From Actinoplanes subtropicus (lineage in GTDB: Bacteria > Actinomycetota > Actinomycetes > Mycobacteriales > Micromonosporaceae): a DNA stretch of 64,000 nucleotides. Shown one piece after another: positions 20,046 to 32,270 of this stretch (position 1 is its first letter; every line of letters starts with the position of its first letter). A model generated the notes under the pieces. It saw only the letters and a list, made by a program, of their open reading frames with translations, was not told where the DNA came from and made no database searches. The position numbers and the translations under genes are program-made. Location of the stretch: NCBI RefSeq assembly GCF_000721705.1, contig NZ_JOJL01000014.1, positions 124,001-188,000 of the forward strand. The letters run 5' to 3'.

Positions 20046-23000
20046 TCATTCGCCGGCCGGACCGGCCTCGAGTTGGTCCATCTGTTCGGGCGAGAGAGCC
20101 ACGAGCGTGCCCGCCGGGGACGCCGTCTCGTCGTCCTCGGACGGGAGTTCCTTGACGAGCGCCGCCAGCCGTTCCGGCGTCCGCTCGTCGAACACCTGCC
20201 ACGGGGTGAGGTCGAGCCCTTCCCGGCGGGCCCGGGTCGACAGCTGCATCGAGGTGATGGAGTCGCCGCCCAGTTCGAAGAAGCTGTCGCCGACGCCCAC
20301 CCGCTCCAGGCCCAGGACCTCCGCGAACAGTTCGCACAACCGCGCCTCCATGGCCGTACGCGGATCCGCGCCGGACGACATCCCGCCGAAGTCCGGGGCC
20401 CGCAGCGCCCGGTGGTCGACCTTGCCGTTGGGGGTCAGCGGCATCGCGTCCAGCGGCACGAAGGCCGCCGGGATCATGTGCTCGGGCAGGCGTGCGGCCG
20501 CGGCCGCGGACAGGTCGGAGATCAGCGAGCCGGCCTCGGCGGCCGCCGGGACGACGTACGCCACCAGGCGCTTCTCCCCCGGCCCGTCCTCCCGGGCGAC
20601 GACCGCCACCTGGGCAACTCCCGGATGGCCGGCCAGCACCGCCTCGATCTCGCCGGGCTCGATCCGGTATCCGCGCACCTTGACCTGAGCGTCGGCCCGG
20701 CCGACGAAGACCAGTTCGCCGTCCGAGGTCCAGCGGGCCCGGTCGCCGGTGCGGTACATCCGGCCGCCCACGGAGAACGGGTCGGCGACGAACCGTTCGG
20801 CGGTCCGGCCGGGGCGTCCGAGGTATCCGCGGGCGAGCCCGACGCCCGCGACGTACAGCTCGCCGGCCATTCCCGGGGGCACCGGTTGCAGGAAGGCGTC
20901 GAGCACATAGGTCCGCATGTTGCTGATCGGGCCGCCGATCGGGACCACGTCCCGCCCCGCCGACAGCGGAGCGCTCATCGTCGCGCACACGGTCGTCTCG
21001 GTGGGTCCGTAGCCGTTGATCATCCGGCGGCCCGGCGACCAGCGATCGACCAGCACGGGCGGGCAGGCCTCGCCGGCCACGATCAATGTCGCCAGGCTGT
21101 CCGGCAGGTCGTCCTCGACGGCCAGCACGCTCGGCGGCACGGTGACGTGGGTGATGTCCCATCGGCGTACCGCATCGCCCAGTGACACCCGGGGCGGCAT
21201 GCTCGCGGGATCGGCCAGCACGATGGTGGCGCCGGACAGCAGTGCCATGGCGAGCTCGGAGACGGCGGCGTCGAAGCCGAGCGAGGCGAACTGCAGGACC
21301 CGCGACGAGGACGTCACGCCGAAGCGCTCGATCTGCGCCTCCGCCAGGTTGCCCAGCCCGGCGTGGGTCGCCAGGACGCCCTTGGGCACCCCGGTCGATC
21401 CCGAGGTGTAGATGACGTACGCGCCGTCGGCGGCCGCCACCCGGGGCAGCACCGTCGCCGGGTCGCCGCCGGGCCGCTCGTCCAGCACCACCACCGCGCC
21501 CGGAAACCCGGCCGGCGCGACAGCCCGGGTCGGCACCGTGCACACCAGCACCTCCGGCGCCGAATCCGCCAGCATCCAGGTGATCCGCTCCTGGGGGTAG
21601 TCCGGATCGACCGGCACGAACACCCCGCCGGCCAACGCCACGCCGAGCAGCGCCACCACCAACTCCGCCGACCGTCCGACCAGCACGGCCACCCGTGTCT
21701 CCCGGCGCACGCCGGAGGCCACCAGCAGCCGCGCCAGCCCCTCGGCCTCGCCCAGCAGCTCGCCGTAGGACAGGCTCCGCGCCGCGTCCCGCACCGCCAC
21801 CGCATCGCGCGACCGTTCCACCTGCCGCCGGAACAACACCGGCAGCGGCTCGGCCGCCCGGGGTGCGGCGGTCCGGTTCCACTCCTGGACCACCAGCCGG
21901 TGTTCCGCGGCACCGATCAGGCCGATCCGTCCCACCGGGGTCCGCGGTTCGGCCGCCACCTGCCGGAGAGCCCGGACGATCGCCGCGAGCATCTCCTCGG
22001 CCTCGGCCCGCTCGAACGCGTCCGGGCGATAGATGAATTCGCCATGGATGCCGCCGCCTTCGGAGGCGCGCATGGACATCGGGTAGTGCCCGCTGTCCTC
22101 CGGGATCTCCGCCGGACGCAGGACGACCGCATCCGGTCCGCCGGACGGTTGCGGCGGGTGCGGGTAGTTCTCGAACACCACGAGTGTGTCGAACGCCGCG
22201 CCGGGACCGGCGAACTGGGTGATCTCGCTCAGCCCGACGTGCTGATGGGCCATCATCGCGACCTGGCGGCTCTGCAGGCCGGCCAGCATGTCGACGAACG
22301 GCTGGGCGCCGTCCAGGCGGGCCCGGACCGGCAGCGTGTTCATGAACAGGCCGACCACCGACTCGACGCCCGGGATCTCCGGCGGCCGCCCGGCCACCGC
22401 GGCGCCGAAGACCACGTCGTCGCGCCCGGTCAGCCGGGCCAGCAGAAGTGCCCAGACGCCCTGGAAGAGGGTATTCATCGTCACGCCGTGGTGCCGGGTG
22501 AGCTGCGCCAGGCGCCGGCTCAGGTCGTCGTCGAAGTGGAACCGCACACGGTCGGGCCGGATCGGTGTGGTGATCGTGTCCGGGGGCACGACGTGGGTCG
22601 CCTCGTCGAGTCCCGCGAGCTCGGCCCGCCACGCCTCCCGGGCGGCCTCTTTGTCCTGGCGGGCGAGCCAGGCGAGGTAGTCGCGGTACGACGCCGGCGC
22701 CGGCCGGGTCCCGCCGTCACCGCCGGATTCGTACGCCACCATCGCGTCGGTGGAGAGGATGGGAAGGGACCATCCGTCGCACGCGATGTGATGCGACGCC
22801 AGCGCCAGACGGTGCCGGCGCTCGGCGAGGCGCACCAGATGCAGGCGCAGCAGCGGCGCCCGGGTCAGGTCGAACCGGTCGGCACGCGACTCCGCCGTGA
22901 GGCGGTCGAACTCCGCCAGCGCCTCGTCCTCGGGCAGATCCGAGAGGTCGGTCTCCTGCCAGGGAATCGGCACCGCGCCGGCGACCGCCTGCACGGCCCC

Positions 23001-26000
23001 GCCGGACCCGAGCTGATGAAAGCTCGCCCGCAGGGCCGGGTGCCGGTCGACGACGGCCTGCCACGACGCGCGGAAGCGGGCGGCGTCCAGCGGTCCGTCG
23101 ATGGCGAGGGTTCGCATGCCCGCGTAGACGTCCGGCCCGCGCTCGTCGGCGGCATGGAACAGCAGGCCCTCCTGCAGCGGCGAGAGCGGCCAGATGTCGA
23201 GCAGGCCGGGCACGGCGTTCTCGATCTCCGCCACGTCCCGCTGGGTCACCGCGGCGAGCGGGAAGTCGGACGGCGTGTGCCCCCCGGCGTCGCGGTCGCC
23301 GGCGTGTGCGGCCAGGCCGGCCAGCATGCCGAGCCAGGCCTCGCCGAGCGATTGCACCTCGGCGTCACCGAGGATCCGCCCGGCCCGGGTCACCGACAGG
23401 TTCAGCTCGGGGCCGCCCGCGGAGTCGAGCACGACCGCATCGATCTCCAGCACGTGCCGCAGGGGCATGTCCGGCTCGGCCGCACCACCGATGGTCCCCA
23501 GCGGCTGCCAGGGCTCCGGAGGACCGTCCGGCCGGGACGGGAAGCGGCCCAGGTAGTTGAACCCGATCTCCGCCTCGGGCCGGTCGGCCAGGACCCGCCC
23601 GGTTCCGGCGTCGAGGTGACGCAGGATCCCGTAGCCGAGCCCGTCGCCGGGCACCGCCCGGACGTCCTCCTTGACGCTCTTCAGCAGGTGGCCGGCCGCG
23701 TCGTCGCCGGCCATGGCCGCGGCCGGGTCGATCCCGCTCACGTCCAGCCGGACCGGATGCGTGTCGGTGAACCAGCCGACCGTGCGCGACAGGTCCATCG
23801 CACCGCCGGACCGGCGGCCGTGGCCTTCGACGTCCACCACCACGGTGGTGCCGCCCCGCCAGTGCGCGACCGCGCCGGCCAGGGTGGCCAGCAGCACCTC
23901 GTGCACACCGCAGTGGAACGCCGAGGTGACCTTCTCCACGAGTACGCTCGCCTGCGCGCGCGGCACGGCCCACGATCGGCGTCCGGCCGTGGACATGGTG
24001 TCCCGGGTGAGGTCCAGTGCGCCCAGCCGCGGTTGCCGGTCGCCGAGAATCTCCGTCCACGTGGCCAGCTCCGCCGTGCGGGCCGCGGCCTCCTCGGCCA
24101 GCGTCCGCGCCCAGCGCCGGAACGAGACGCCCACCGGATCGAGCGCCGGTTCCCGGCCCGCGGCGACGGCTTCGCACGCCGCTCGCAGATCGGGCAGCAG
24201 GATGCGCCACGACACCGCGTCGACGACCAGGTGGTGGGCCAGCAGCACGAGCCGTCCGGCGCGGTCGGGTCCGGCGTCCACCCACACCGCCCGGACCATC
24301 ACGCCGGCGGCCGGGTCCAGCCGCGCGGCCGCCTCCATGGCGGCGTGTTCCGCGAGGTCGTCCAGGTCACCGGCGCCCGCCTCGACCCGTTCGACCAGCG
24401 CCGCCGCCGCTACCGCACCCCGCTCGGCGACAAGCAGCCGGGGCTCCTGGTCCCCGTGCGCGACGACCCGGCTCCGCAGCATGTCGTGCGTGTCGAGCAC
24501 CGCGCTCAAGCCGGCCGCCAGCACGTCCACCGACAGGCCGGCGGGCACGCCCATGGCCGTCCACTGCGCCGAGGAGCTCCGGGTCATCGCGCCGGGATCG
24601 CGTTCGAGCAGTGCCCGCATCACCGGCGTCCACGGCACCTCGCCGACGCCGTCGGCGAAGCCGGCCCCGGCCGCACCGAGCCTGGCGACCGCCGCGATAC
24701 CGGCCGGCGTCTTGTGCTCGAAGACGTCCTCCGGGCCGAAGACGAGCTTCTCGCGTCGCGCCCGGCCGGCCAGCTGCATCGACAGGATCGAGTCGCCGCC
24801 GAGCTCGAAGAAACTGTCGTCGGCGCCGACCCGCTCCTGGCCGAGAATCTCGGCGAACAGGTCGCACAACACCCGCTCGGCCTCGGTACGCGGCTCCCGG
24901 CCGGCCGGCTTCACGATGAAATCGGGAGCGGGCAGCGCGGCGCGATCGATCTTCTCGTTGACCGTCAGCGGGAAGGCGTCCAGCACCACCACCACGGCCG
25001 GCACCAGGAAGCCCGGTAGCCGCGCCGCGAGGTGCTCGCGGATGGCGGCGGGGTCGGGGGCCGGCTCCTCGCCGGCGGTGACATAGGCGATCAGCCTCTT
25101 CTCGCCCGGCCGGTCCTCCCGCGCCACGACCACCGCCTGCGCGACCCCGGGCACGTCGGTCAGCGCCGCCTCGACCTCGGCCGGCTCGACCCGGTAGCCG
25201 CGGATCTTCACCTGGGAGTCGGCGCGCCCGGCGAACACCAACTCGCCCTGATCGGTCCAGCGGGCCAGGTCGCCGGTGCGATACATCCGCGTACCGGCCA
25301 CGAACGGATCCGCGACGAACCGATCGGCGGTCGCCGCGGCCGCCCCCAGATAGCCGTGCGCCAGGCCGGCGCCGGCGAGGTAGAGCTCGCCGGTCACCTG
25401 GGGGGCCACCGGCTGGAGGAACGCGTCGAGCAGGTAGGCCCGGCGCCCGGCCATCGGCCGGCCGATCGGCAAGGCGTCGCCGATCTCGTCCCCCGGCTCG
25501 ATCAGGTGCCAGGTGGCGCAGAGTGTGGTCTCGGTGGGGCCGTACAGGTGCCGGACCCGGACCTCCGGGCAGGCCTGGCGCAGCCGTACGACGGAGGCGA
25601 GCGGGACCACGTCCCCACCGGTCAGGACCTCCCGCAGCCCGCGGAAGGAATCCGGCGACTCCTCGGCCAGCACCCGGAAGCTGCCGGCCGTCAGATGAGC
25701 GGTGGTCACGCCGCGAACGACCGCCTCCCGCAGCCGCCGCGCGTCGACCGCGCCCGGCTCCGCCACCAGGACACGGGCGCCGCTGGCCAGCGGCACCCAG
25801 ATCTCCAGCAACGACGCGTCGAACGCGTGCGGTGCGTGCATCAGCACACAATCGCCGGCGGCCAGCGACCAGCCCGGGTCGCCGGCCAGCGCCGCCACGC
25901 TCGCGTGCGGCACCGCCACGCCCTTCGGCAACCCGGTCGATCCGGACGTGTACATCACGTAGGCCACGTCATCGGCCTCGACCGTGAGCGACGGCGCGTC

Positions 26001-29000
26001 CGGCGCCTCCTCGGTCGCCGGCGCGTCCACGACCACCGGCGTGATGCCGGCCGGCAGCGCGTCCCGGGTCGCCGCCATGCAGACCGCCACCGACGTGCCG
26101 GCGTCGGCCAGCATGCGCTCGATCCGTTCCGCCGGATAGTCGAGGTTCACCGGGACGTACGCGGCTCCGGCCTTCCAGACGGCGAGCAAGGCGACGATCA
26201 GCTCCGCGCCGCGCGGCAGCAGCACGCCGACGTGGTCGCCGCGCCGTACGCCGATTCCGGCGAGGCGCCCGGCCAGCCGGTCCGAATTCCGGTCGAGATC
26301 GGCGTAGGACAGCGAGCGCGCCCCGTCCAGGATGGCCACCGCGCCGGGCGAGCGCCGCGCGTGCCGCCGGAACGACTCGAGCACCGACGCCCCACCGGCG
26401 GCTTCGGCGGTCGCGGGCTCCGCCACGGACGCCCGCACCCGCTCGCTCGTCACACCGAGGCGGCCCACGGCGAGCGAGGGCTCCGCCACCACCCGTTCCA
26501 GGACCCGCACGACCTGCCTGGCGACCTCGACGGCCGTCTCCCGGGCGATGGTGCCGGGCCGATAGGACACGCGGATCCCCAGCTGCTCCCCGGGGCTGAC
26601 GCTCATGGTCAGCGGGTAACCGGTACCGGTCCGGGTGAGCACCGAACTGATCGTGATCCCACCGTCGTCGCCCAGGCCGGCGGCGTCCATCGGGTAGTTC
26701 TCGACCATCATGATGGTGTCGAAGGTCGCGCCCGCCCCCGACACCTTCTGAATCTCCGACAACCCCATGTACTGGTGTTCGGTCAACGCCGACTGGCGCG
26801 CTTGCAGGTCCCGGAGCAGGTCCAGCACAGATCGGCCGCTGTCCAGGCGTACCCGGACCGGGACGGTGTTGATGAACATCCCGACCATCCGCTCGACGTC
26901 CGGCACCTCGGCCGGGCGTCCCGACACCACCGACCCGAACACCACGTCCGTCCGGCCGGCCAGCCGGGCCAGCACCAACGCCCAGGCGCCCTGGACGAGC
27001 GTGCTCAGCGTCAGTCCCCGGCCGCGCGCGAATGCGGTGAGGGCCCGGGTCGCCTCCGCGGCCAGCCGTTCGCCGTGCACGTCCGGCATCACCATGGCCG
27101 TGCCGGCCTCGGCGTCCACCGTGGTCGGTTCGTCCGCGCCGGCGAGCTCGGCCCGCCATGCCGACCGGGCCGCCGCCCTGTCCTGGCGGTTCAGCCAAGC
27201 CAGGTAGTCCCGGTAGGAGGGCGCCGCCGAGGAGATCGGCCGACCCGCGTACGCGGCCGACATCTCACCCACGACGATCGGGGTCGACCAGCCGTCCAGG
27301 ACGATGTGGTGCGACGTCAGCACGAGCCGGTGCCGGCCTTCGCCGAGCTTGATGAGCAGCAGCCGCAGCAGCGGCGCCCGGGTGAGGTCGAACCGCTCCA
27401 CCTGGTCGGCCGCGAGGAGGCGGTCGACCTCCGCGGCCGCCTCCGGCTCGCCCAGATGCGACACATCCGCCACCCGCCACGGGATGTCGGCGGCTCCCCG
27501 GATCACCTGCACGGTGCGGCCGGAAGCCAGCTGGTGCTGGCTCGCCCGCAGAGCGTCGTGCCGGGCGACCACCTGCCGCCAGGCCGCACGCAGTCGATCC
27601 GCGTCGAGCGGCCCGTCCAGGTCGAAGATCCGCTGGGTCTGATAGACGTCGACCCCGTCCTCGTCCAGGGCTCGTTCGAACAGCATGCCTTGCTGCGTCG
27701 GCAACAGCGGCAGGACGTCCGTCAGTCCGGGCGCCGCGGCCTCCAGCTCCGCCACATCCGGCTGGGTCAGCTCGACCAGGTCGAAGTCGGATGGGGTGTG
27801 TCCGCCGGCGTCCGGCGCGCCGGCGGCGGTGGCGAGGCCGGTCAGCAGGTCCAGCCACGCCTCGCCGAGCCGCTCGACCGTGCCCGGGTCGAGGCCCCGG
27901 CCGTCCAGGGTCAGTCGCAGCCGCGGGCCGGCCGCGGTGTCCTGGACGTCGGCGGCGGCCTCCAGTGGGTGGGCCAGGACGGCCTCCGGGCCGGCCCCGC
28001 CGAGCACCCCCTCGCGCACCGACCACGCGGTCTCCTCGGCGGCGACGGTGGATCGGCCGAGGTAGTTGAATCCGACCCGCGGGGACGGCAACGTCGCCAG
28101 TCTCGCCCCGGTGTCCGGGTTGAGATGGCGCAGCAGCCCGTAGCCGATCCCACCGCCGGGCACCGTGCGTACCTGCTGCTTCACGGCTTTCAGCAGATCC
28201 CCGGCCGCCGCGGTCCCGGCCGCCGCGGCCGCCAGGTCGAGGCCGGAGAGGTCGAGCCGGACGGGGTGGACGCCGGTGAACCAGCCCACGGTGCGTAACA
28301 GGTCCTCGCCGTCGGCGGCATCGCGGCCGTGACCTTCCACATCCACGAGCACCCCGGCGGCGTCCCCGCTCGCACGCGCCACCGCCCCCGCGAACCCGGC
28401 GAGCAGAACCTCGTTGACTCCACAGTGGAAGATCGTCGGGACCCGGCCCGCGAGGGCCAGCGCCGCGTCGCCGGACAACGTCCGGGACCACGAGGACGGT
28501 TGCCCGGAGTCCTCCGGAAGGGCGGGAACCGCCCCCCGCAGCACGCCGGCCCAGTAGTCGAGCTCGGCGACCGTGCTCTCCCGCCGGGCCTGCTCGGTCA
28601 GCCGCAGCGCCCACTCGCGGTACGACGTCGCCGCGGGCTCGAGCGCCGGGGTCCGGCCGGAACGTATCTGGTCGTACGCCGCCCGCAGGTCCGGCAGCAG
28701 GATTCCCCAGGAGACCGCGTCGACCACCAGGTGATGAGCCACCAGCACCAACCGGCCCGGCGCGCCCTCCCCCGCGTCGATCCACACCAGCCGCACCATG
28801 ATCCCGGCGGACGGATCGAGTCCCGCCTCCGCCGTCCGGGCCGCGCCCCCGGCGACCTCGTCGAGGTTCCCGGCGCCGGCCGCCACTCGCGTGATCAGGC
28901 CGGCCGCGGCCACGGCGCCGCTCCCGGGCACCACCAGCCGCCGATCCGGCTCGACCCGCATCCGCAGCACGTCGTGCGTGTCCAGCACCGCTTGCAGCGC

Positions 29001-32000
29001 GCGGGCCAGCGCGTCCGGGTCCAGTCCGGCCGGGGCGACCACGACCGTCGCCTGAGCGAAGCCGGGGCGCACGGCCGCGTCCCCGAGTGCCCGCATCACC
29101 GGCGTCCACGGGACCTCCCCGACGCCGGCGCCGGCCGCGTGCCGGCCCGCCGACCGGGCCGTTCCGGCCAGCGCCGCCAGCCGTTCCGGGGTCCGTTGCT
29201 CGAAGATCAGCCGCGGGGTCAGGGCGATCCCCTCGCGCCGGGCGCGGGCGGCGACCCGCATCGACGAGATCGAGTCGCCGCCCAGGGCGAAGAAGCTGTC
29301 GTCGACGCCGACCCGGTCCACGCCCAGCACGTCGGCGAAGATCTGGCACAGGATCCGCTCCGCCTCGGTGGCCACGGCCCGGCCGGCCGGCTTCGAGGCG
29401 AGGTCCGGTTCGGGCAGGGCCTGCCGGTCCACCTTGCCGTTGACGGTCAGCGGCAGGTCGTCCAGGACCACCAGCGCGGCCGGGACCATGAACGCGGGCA
29501 GCTTCTCGGCGAGCTGCCCGCGCAGGGCCGCCGGGTCGAGGTGCCGCCCCGCCCCGGCGGTCACATAACCGATCAAAAGCTCTTCCCGTACGGACACCAC
29601 GGCCTGGCCGACCCCCGGCAGCTCGCCGAGAACGGCCTCGACCTCGCCCGGTTCCACCCGATAGCCGCGGATCTTGACCTGGTCGTCGGCCCGGCCGGCG
29701 AACACCAGCGCACCCCGCGACGTCCAGGACGCCCGGTCGCCGGTCCGGTACATCCGCCCACCCGGGACGAACGGGTCGGCGACGAACCGCTCCGCGGTCA
29801 GCGCGGGACGGCCGAGGTAACCCCGCGCCACACCGGCGCCGGCAAGGTACAGCTCGCCCGTCATGCCCGGCGGCAGGGGCCGGAGGAACGCGTCGAGCAC
29901 GTAGACCCGCCGCCCGGCGAGCGGACGTCCGATCGGCAGCACCGGCCCCGTCTCGTCGCCTGGTTCGAGCAGCCACCAGGTGGCGCACAGGGTGGCTTCG
30001 GTCGGGCCGTAGAGATGCCGTACCCGGACCTCCGGACACGCCCGCCGCACCCGCTCCACCGCCGCCGGCGGCACCTCGTCCCCGCCGGTCAGAACCTCGC
30101 GCAGGCCGGCGACGGACTCCGGCGACTCCTCGGCCAGGACCCGGAACGCCCCCGCGGTCAGGTGGGCGGTCGTGACACCGCCGGCCACCTGTGCGGCCAG
30201 GGCCTCGCCGTCGACCGCTCCCGGCCCGGCGATCACCACCCGGGCTCCCGACACCAGCGGCACCCAGATCTCGAACAGCGAGATGTCGAACGCGTGCGAA
30301 GCGTGCATGAGTACGGCGTCGCCGGGGCCCGTACCCCAGCCCGGCTCACCGACCAGCGCCGCGACGTTGCCGTGCGACACCGCCACGCCCTTCGGCGTCC
30401 CGGTCGACCCGGAGGTGTACATCACGTACGCGAGGTCGGCGGCGCCGACTTCGACCGACCGCCGCGGGCACCGCGCCACCGCCTGCCGCGTCCGGGGATC
30501 GTCCAGCACGATCGGATCCAGCACGCCGCCGAGCACGGCGGCCCGGAATTCCTCCTCGCACACCGTGGCCGCCGGCCGGGCGTCGTCGAGCATGAACCTG
30601 ATGCGTTCGACCGGATAGGCGGGATCCACCGGCACGAACGCCGCTCCCGCCCGCCACACCGCGAGCAACGTCTCGATCAGCTCGGTCGACCGCCGCATCA
30701 CGACGGCCACCCGGTCCCCGCGCCGGACCCCGCGGCGGCTCAGGTAACCGGCGAGCCGCTCCGCGCGCTCGGCCAACTCGCCGAACGACGTCGCCCGATC
30801 GCCCTCGACGACGGCCACCTCGTCGCGGCGGCGTTCCACCTGGCGGCCGAACAGGTCCAGGGCCAGCCGGCCGGATTCCCCCTCCGGGCCCACTCCCCAA
30901 TCGCGCACCACCAGGTCGCGCTCGTCCGCGCTCGTCACTTCGACCTCGGCCACCGTGGTGTCGCCGGCCGTCGTCAGCTGGTGCAGAACCCCGACGACCC
31001 GGTCGACGATCCGGCGCGCGGTGGCCTCGTCGAAGAGCTCCGGGAGGTAGTCGAGCTTCAGGAGCGTCGTCTCGCCGGGGACGGCGACCAGCGTCAGCGG
31101 ATAGTGGGCGGCTTCGCGGCCCTGCCGCACCCGGATGCCGAAGGTCCCGGCGGAGTTCGGTCCGCCGATCTCGCGCGGAAAGTTCTGGACGACCAGCAGG
31201 GTGTCGAAGATCGCGCCGGGCCCGGCCGCCTTCTGAATGTCCGCCAGGCCCACGAACTGGCCGGGGATGAGCGCCGACTGCCGCTTCTGCAACTCGGCCA
31301 GCATCTCGACGACCGACGCCGAGCCGCGCAGCCGGACGCGTACCGGCACGGTGTTCAGGAACAGGCCGACCATCCCCTCGACGCCGGGCAGGTCGGCCGG
31401 CCGCGCCGACACCGTCGCCCCGAACACCACATCGGTCCGGCCGGTCAGCCGCGCCAGCACCAACGCCCAGGCGCCCTGCACGACCGTGTTCAGCGTCAAC
31501 CCATGGCCCCGGGTCAGCTCGTCCAGCGACCGTGCGAGGCTCTCCGGCAGCTCGGCCGTGACGCTCTCGGGCGTGCCGGGCGCTCGCTCCGGATCGGCGG
31601 CCGCGACCAGCGTCGGCTCCTCGGCGCCCCGCAGCTCCGCCGTCCAGGCCGCGAGCGCCCGCTGCCGGTCCTGCCGATTCAGCCACGCGAGGTAGTCCCG
31701 GTACGACGGCACGGCCGGCAGGTCCACCGGGCCGCCGTCGGCCGCGTACAGCATCGACAGCTCGTCGAGGACGATCGGCAACGACCAGCCGTCCAGGATC
31801 GCGTGGTGGCAGGTCATCACCAGCCGGTGCGCGCCGCCGGCGAGACGGATCAGGGTCAGCCGCAGCAGCGGCGCCTCGGCGACGTCGAACGGCTTCAACC
31901 GGTCCTCTTCGGCCAGCTCGCGCACGGCCTCCCCGGGATGGCCGAGGTGGGTCAGGTCGACCACCCGCCACGGCGGCGTCGCCCGGCCGGCGATGATCTG

Positions 32001-32231
32001 CACCGTCTCGCCGCTCCGGCGCTGCCGGAAGCAGGCCCGGAGGGCGGCGTGCCGGGCCAGCAACGCATCCCATGCCGCGCGGAGCCGGGCCGCGTCCACC
32101 GGTCCGTCGAGTTCCAGGATCCAGTGTCCTACATAGACGGACGGCTCCTCCTCGTCATAGACGGTGTGGAAGATCAGTCCTTCCTGCAGGGGGGACAGCG
32201 GCCAGACGTCCTCGATCCGCGACTGGGTCAT
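20046..32231 (-). CDS. Glycopeptide NRPS modules 4-6 (C-A-T-E / C-A-T-E / C-A-T)
   Basis: About 4061 residues. Module 4: C with HHAILDG, A pocket DIFHLGLLCK (Hpg), T with LGGDS, E with [10 protein letters not shown] and EGHGR. Module 5: C with HHIVLDG, A pocket DALHLGLLCK (Hpg), T, E with [10 protein letters not shown] and EGHGR. Module 6: C with HHIACDG, A pocket DASTIAGVCK (Tyr/Bht), T with LGGDS, no E. This extends the chain with D-Hpg4, D-Hpg5 and L-Tyr/Bht6, as in teicoplanin Tcp11. I prefer the ATG at 32231 (GAGGGAG about 7 nt upstream) over an in-frame start at 32246. Short acidic C-terminal tail, probably docking to module 7. No domain looks broken. Confidence 0.95.
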   Translation of the reverse strand: MTQSRIEDVWPLSPLQEGLIFHTVYDEEEPSVYVGHWILELDGPVDAARLRAAWDALLARHAALRACFRQRRSGETVQIIAGRATPPWRVVDLTHLGHPGEAVRELAEEDRLKPFDVAEAPLLRLTLIRLAGGAHRLVMTCHHAILDGWSLPIVLDELSMLYAADGGPVDLPAVPSYRDYLAWLNRQDRQRALAAWTAELRGAEEPTLVAAADPERAPGTPESVTAELPESLARSLDELTRGHGLTLNTVVQGAWALVLARLTGRTDVVFGATVSARPADLPGVEGMVGLFLNTVPVRVRLRGSASVVEMLAELQKRQSALIPGQFVGLADIQKAAGPGAIFDTLLVVQNFPREIGGPNSAGTFGIRVRQGREAAHYPLTLVAVPGETTLLKLDYLPELFDEATARRIVDRVVGVLHQLTTAGDTTVAEVEVTSADERDLVVRDWGVGPEGESGRLALDLFGRQVERRRDEVAVVEGDRATSFGELAERAERLAGYLSRRGVRRGDRVAVVMRRSTELIETLLAVWRAGAAFVPVDPAYPVERIRFMLDDARPAATVCEEEFRAAVLGGVLDPIVLDDPRTRQAVARCPRRSVEVGAADLAYVMYTSGSTGTPKGVAVSHGNVAALVGEPGWGTGPGDAVLMHASHAFDISLFEIWVPLVSGARVVIAGPGAVDGEALAAQVAGGVTTAHLTAGAFRVLAEESPESVAGLREVLTGGDEVPPAAVERVRRACPEVRVRHLYGPTEATLCATWWLLEPGDETGPVLPIGRPLAGRRVYVLDAFLRPLPPGMTGELYLAGAGVARGYLGRPALTAERFVADPFVPGGRMYRTGDRASWTSRGALVFAGRADDQVKIRGYRVEPGEVEAVLGELPGVGQAVVSVREELLIGYVTAGAGRHLDPAALRGQLAEKLPAFMVPAALVVLDDLPLTVNGKVDRQALPEPDLASKPAGRAVATEAERILCQIFADVLGVDRVGVDDSFFALGGDSISSMRVAARARREGIALTPRLIFEQRTPERLAALAGTARSAGRHAAGAGVGEVPWTPVMRALGDAAVRPGFAQATVVVAPAGLDPDALARALQAVLDTHDVLRMRVEPDRRLVVPGSGAVAAAGLITRVAAGAGNLDEVAGGAARTAEAGLDPSAGIMVRLVWIDAGEGAPGRLVLVAHHLVVDAVSWGILLPDLRAAYDQIRSGRTPALEPAATSYREWALRLTEQARRESTVAELDYWAGVLRGAVPALPEDSGQPSSWSRTLSGDAALALAGRVPTIFHCGVNEVLLAGFAGAVARASGDAAGVLVDVEGHGRDAADGEDLLRTVGWFTGVHPVRLDLSGLDLAAAAAGTAAAGDLLKAVKQQVRTVPGGGIGYGLLRHLNPDTGARLATLPSPRVGFNYLGRSTVAAEETAWSVREGVLGGAGPEAVLAHPLEAAADVQDTAAGPRLRLTLDGRGLDPGTVERLGEAWLDLLTGLATAAGAPDAGGHTPSDFDLVELTQPDVAELEAAAPGLTDVLPLLPTQQGMLFERALDEDGVDVYQTQRIFDLDGPLDADRLRAAWRQVVARHDALRASQHQLASGRTVQVIRGAADIPWRVADVSHLGEPEAAAEVDRLLAADQVERFDLTRAPLLRLLLIKLGEGRHRLVLTSHHIVLDGWSTPIVVGEMSAAYAGRPISSAAPSYRDYLAWLNRQDRAAARSAWRAELAGADEPTTVDAEAGTAMVMPDVHGERLAAEATRALTAFARGRGLTLSTLVQGAWALVLARLAGRTDVVFGSVVSGRPAEVPDVERMVGMFINTVPVRVRLDSGRSVLDLLRDLQARQSALTEHQYMGLSEIQKVSGAGATFDTIMMVENYPMDAAGLGDDGGITISSVLTRTGTGYPLTMSVSPGEQLGIRVSYRPGTIARETAVEVARQVVRVLERVVAEPSLAVGRLGVTSERVRASVAEPATAEAAGGASVLESFRRHARRSPGAVAILDGARSLSYADLDRNSDRLAGRLAGIGVRRGDHVGVLLPRGAELIVALLAVWKAGAAYVPVNLDYPAERIERMLADAGTSVAVCMAATRDALPAGITPVVVDAPATEEAPDAPSLTVEADDVAYVMYTSGSTGLPKGVAVPHASVAALAGDPGWSLAAGDCVLMHAPHAFDASLLEIWVPLASGARVLVAEPGAVDARRLREAVVRGVTTAHLTAGSFRVLAEESPDSFRGLREVLTGGDVVPLASVVRLRQACPEVRVRHLYGPTETTLCATWHLIEPGDEIGDALPIGRPMAGRRAYLLDAFLQPVAPQVTGELYLAGAGLAHGYLGAAAATADRFVADPFVAGTRMYRTGDLARWTDQGELVFAGRADSQVKIRGYRVEPAEVEAALTDVPGVAQAVVVAREDRPGEKRLIAYVTAGEEPAPDPAAIREHLAARLPGFLVPAVVVVLDAFPLTVNEKIDRAALPAPDFIVKPAGREPRTEAERVLCDLFAEILGQERVGADDSFFELGGDSILSMQLAGRARREKLVFGPEDVFEHKTPAGIAAVARLGAAGAGFADGVGEVPWTPVMRALLERDPGAMTRSSSAQWTAMGVPAGLSVDVLAAGLSAVLDTHDMLRSRVVAHGDQEPRLLVAERGAVAAAALVERVEAGAGDLDDLAEHAAMEAAARLDPAAGVMVRAVWVDAGPDRAGRLVLLAHHLVVDAVSWRILLPDLRAACEAVAAGREPALDPVGVSFRRWARTLAEEAAARTAELATWTEILGDRQPRLGALDLTRDTMSTAGRRSWAVPRAQASVLVEKVTSAFHCGVHEVLLATLAGAVAHWRGGTTVVVDVEGHGRRSGGAMDLSRTVGWFTDTHPVRLDVSGIDPAAAMAGDDAAGHLLKSVKEDVRAVPGDGLGYGILRHLDAGTGRVLADRPEAEIGFNYLGRFPSRPDGPPEPWQPLGTIGGAAEPDMPLRHVLEIDAVVLDSAGGPELNLSVTRAGRILGDAEVQSLGEAWLGMLAGLAAHAGDRDAGGHTPSDFPLAAVTQRDVAEIENAVPGLLDIWPLSPLQEGLLFHAADERGPDVYAGMRTLAIDGPLDAARFRASWQAVVDRHPALRASFHQLGSGGAVQAVAGAVPIPWQETDLSDLPEDEALAEFDRLTAESRADRFDLTRAPLLRLHLVRLAERRHRLALASHHIACDGWSLPILSTDAMVAYESGGDGGTRPAPASYRDYLAWLARQDKEAAREAWRAELAGLDEATHVVPPDTITTPIRPDRVRFHFDDDLSRRLAQLTRHHGVTMNTLFQGVWALLLARLTGRDDVVFGAAVAGRPPEIPGVESVVGLFMNTLPVRARLDGAQPFVDMLAGLQSRQVAMMAHQHVGLSEITQFAGPGAAFDTLVVFENYPHPPQPSGGPDAVVLRPAEIPEDSGHYPMSMRASEGGGIHGEFIYRPDAFERAEAEEMLAAIVRALRQVAAEPRTPVGRIGLIGAAEHRLVVQEWNRTAAPRAAEPLPVLFRRQVERSRDAVAVRDAARSLSYGELLGEAEGLARLLVASGVRRETRVAVLVGRSAELVVALLGVALAGGVFVPVDPDYPQERITWMLADSAPEVLVCTVPTRAVAPAGFPGAVVVLDERPGGDPATVLPRVAAADGAYVIYTSGSTGVPKGVLATHAGLGNLAEAQIERFGVTSSSRVLQFASLGFDAAVSELAMALLSGATIVLADPASMPPRVSLGDAVRRWDITHVTVPPSVLAVEDDLPDSLATLIVAGEACPPVLVDRWSPGRRMINGYGPTETTVCATMSAPLSAGRDVVPIGGPISNMRTYVLDAFLQPVPPGMAGELYVAGVGLARGYLGRPGRTAERFVADPFSVGGRMYRTGDRARWTSDGELVFVGRADAQVKVRGYRIEPGEIEAVLAGHPGVAQVAVVAREDGPGEKRLVAYVVPAAAEAGSLISDLSAAAAARLPEHMIPAAFVPLDAMPLTPNGKVDHRALRAPDFGGMSSGADPRTAMEARLCELFAEVLGLERVGVGDSFFELGGDSITSMQLSTRARREGLDLTPWQVFDERTPERLAALVKELPSEDDETASPAGTLVALSPEQMDQLEAGPAGE

Positions 32232-32270
32232 GGATATCTCCCTCATCAGAGAAGGCTCAAGAGAAAAGGC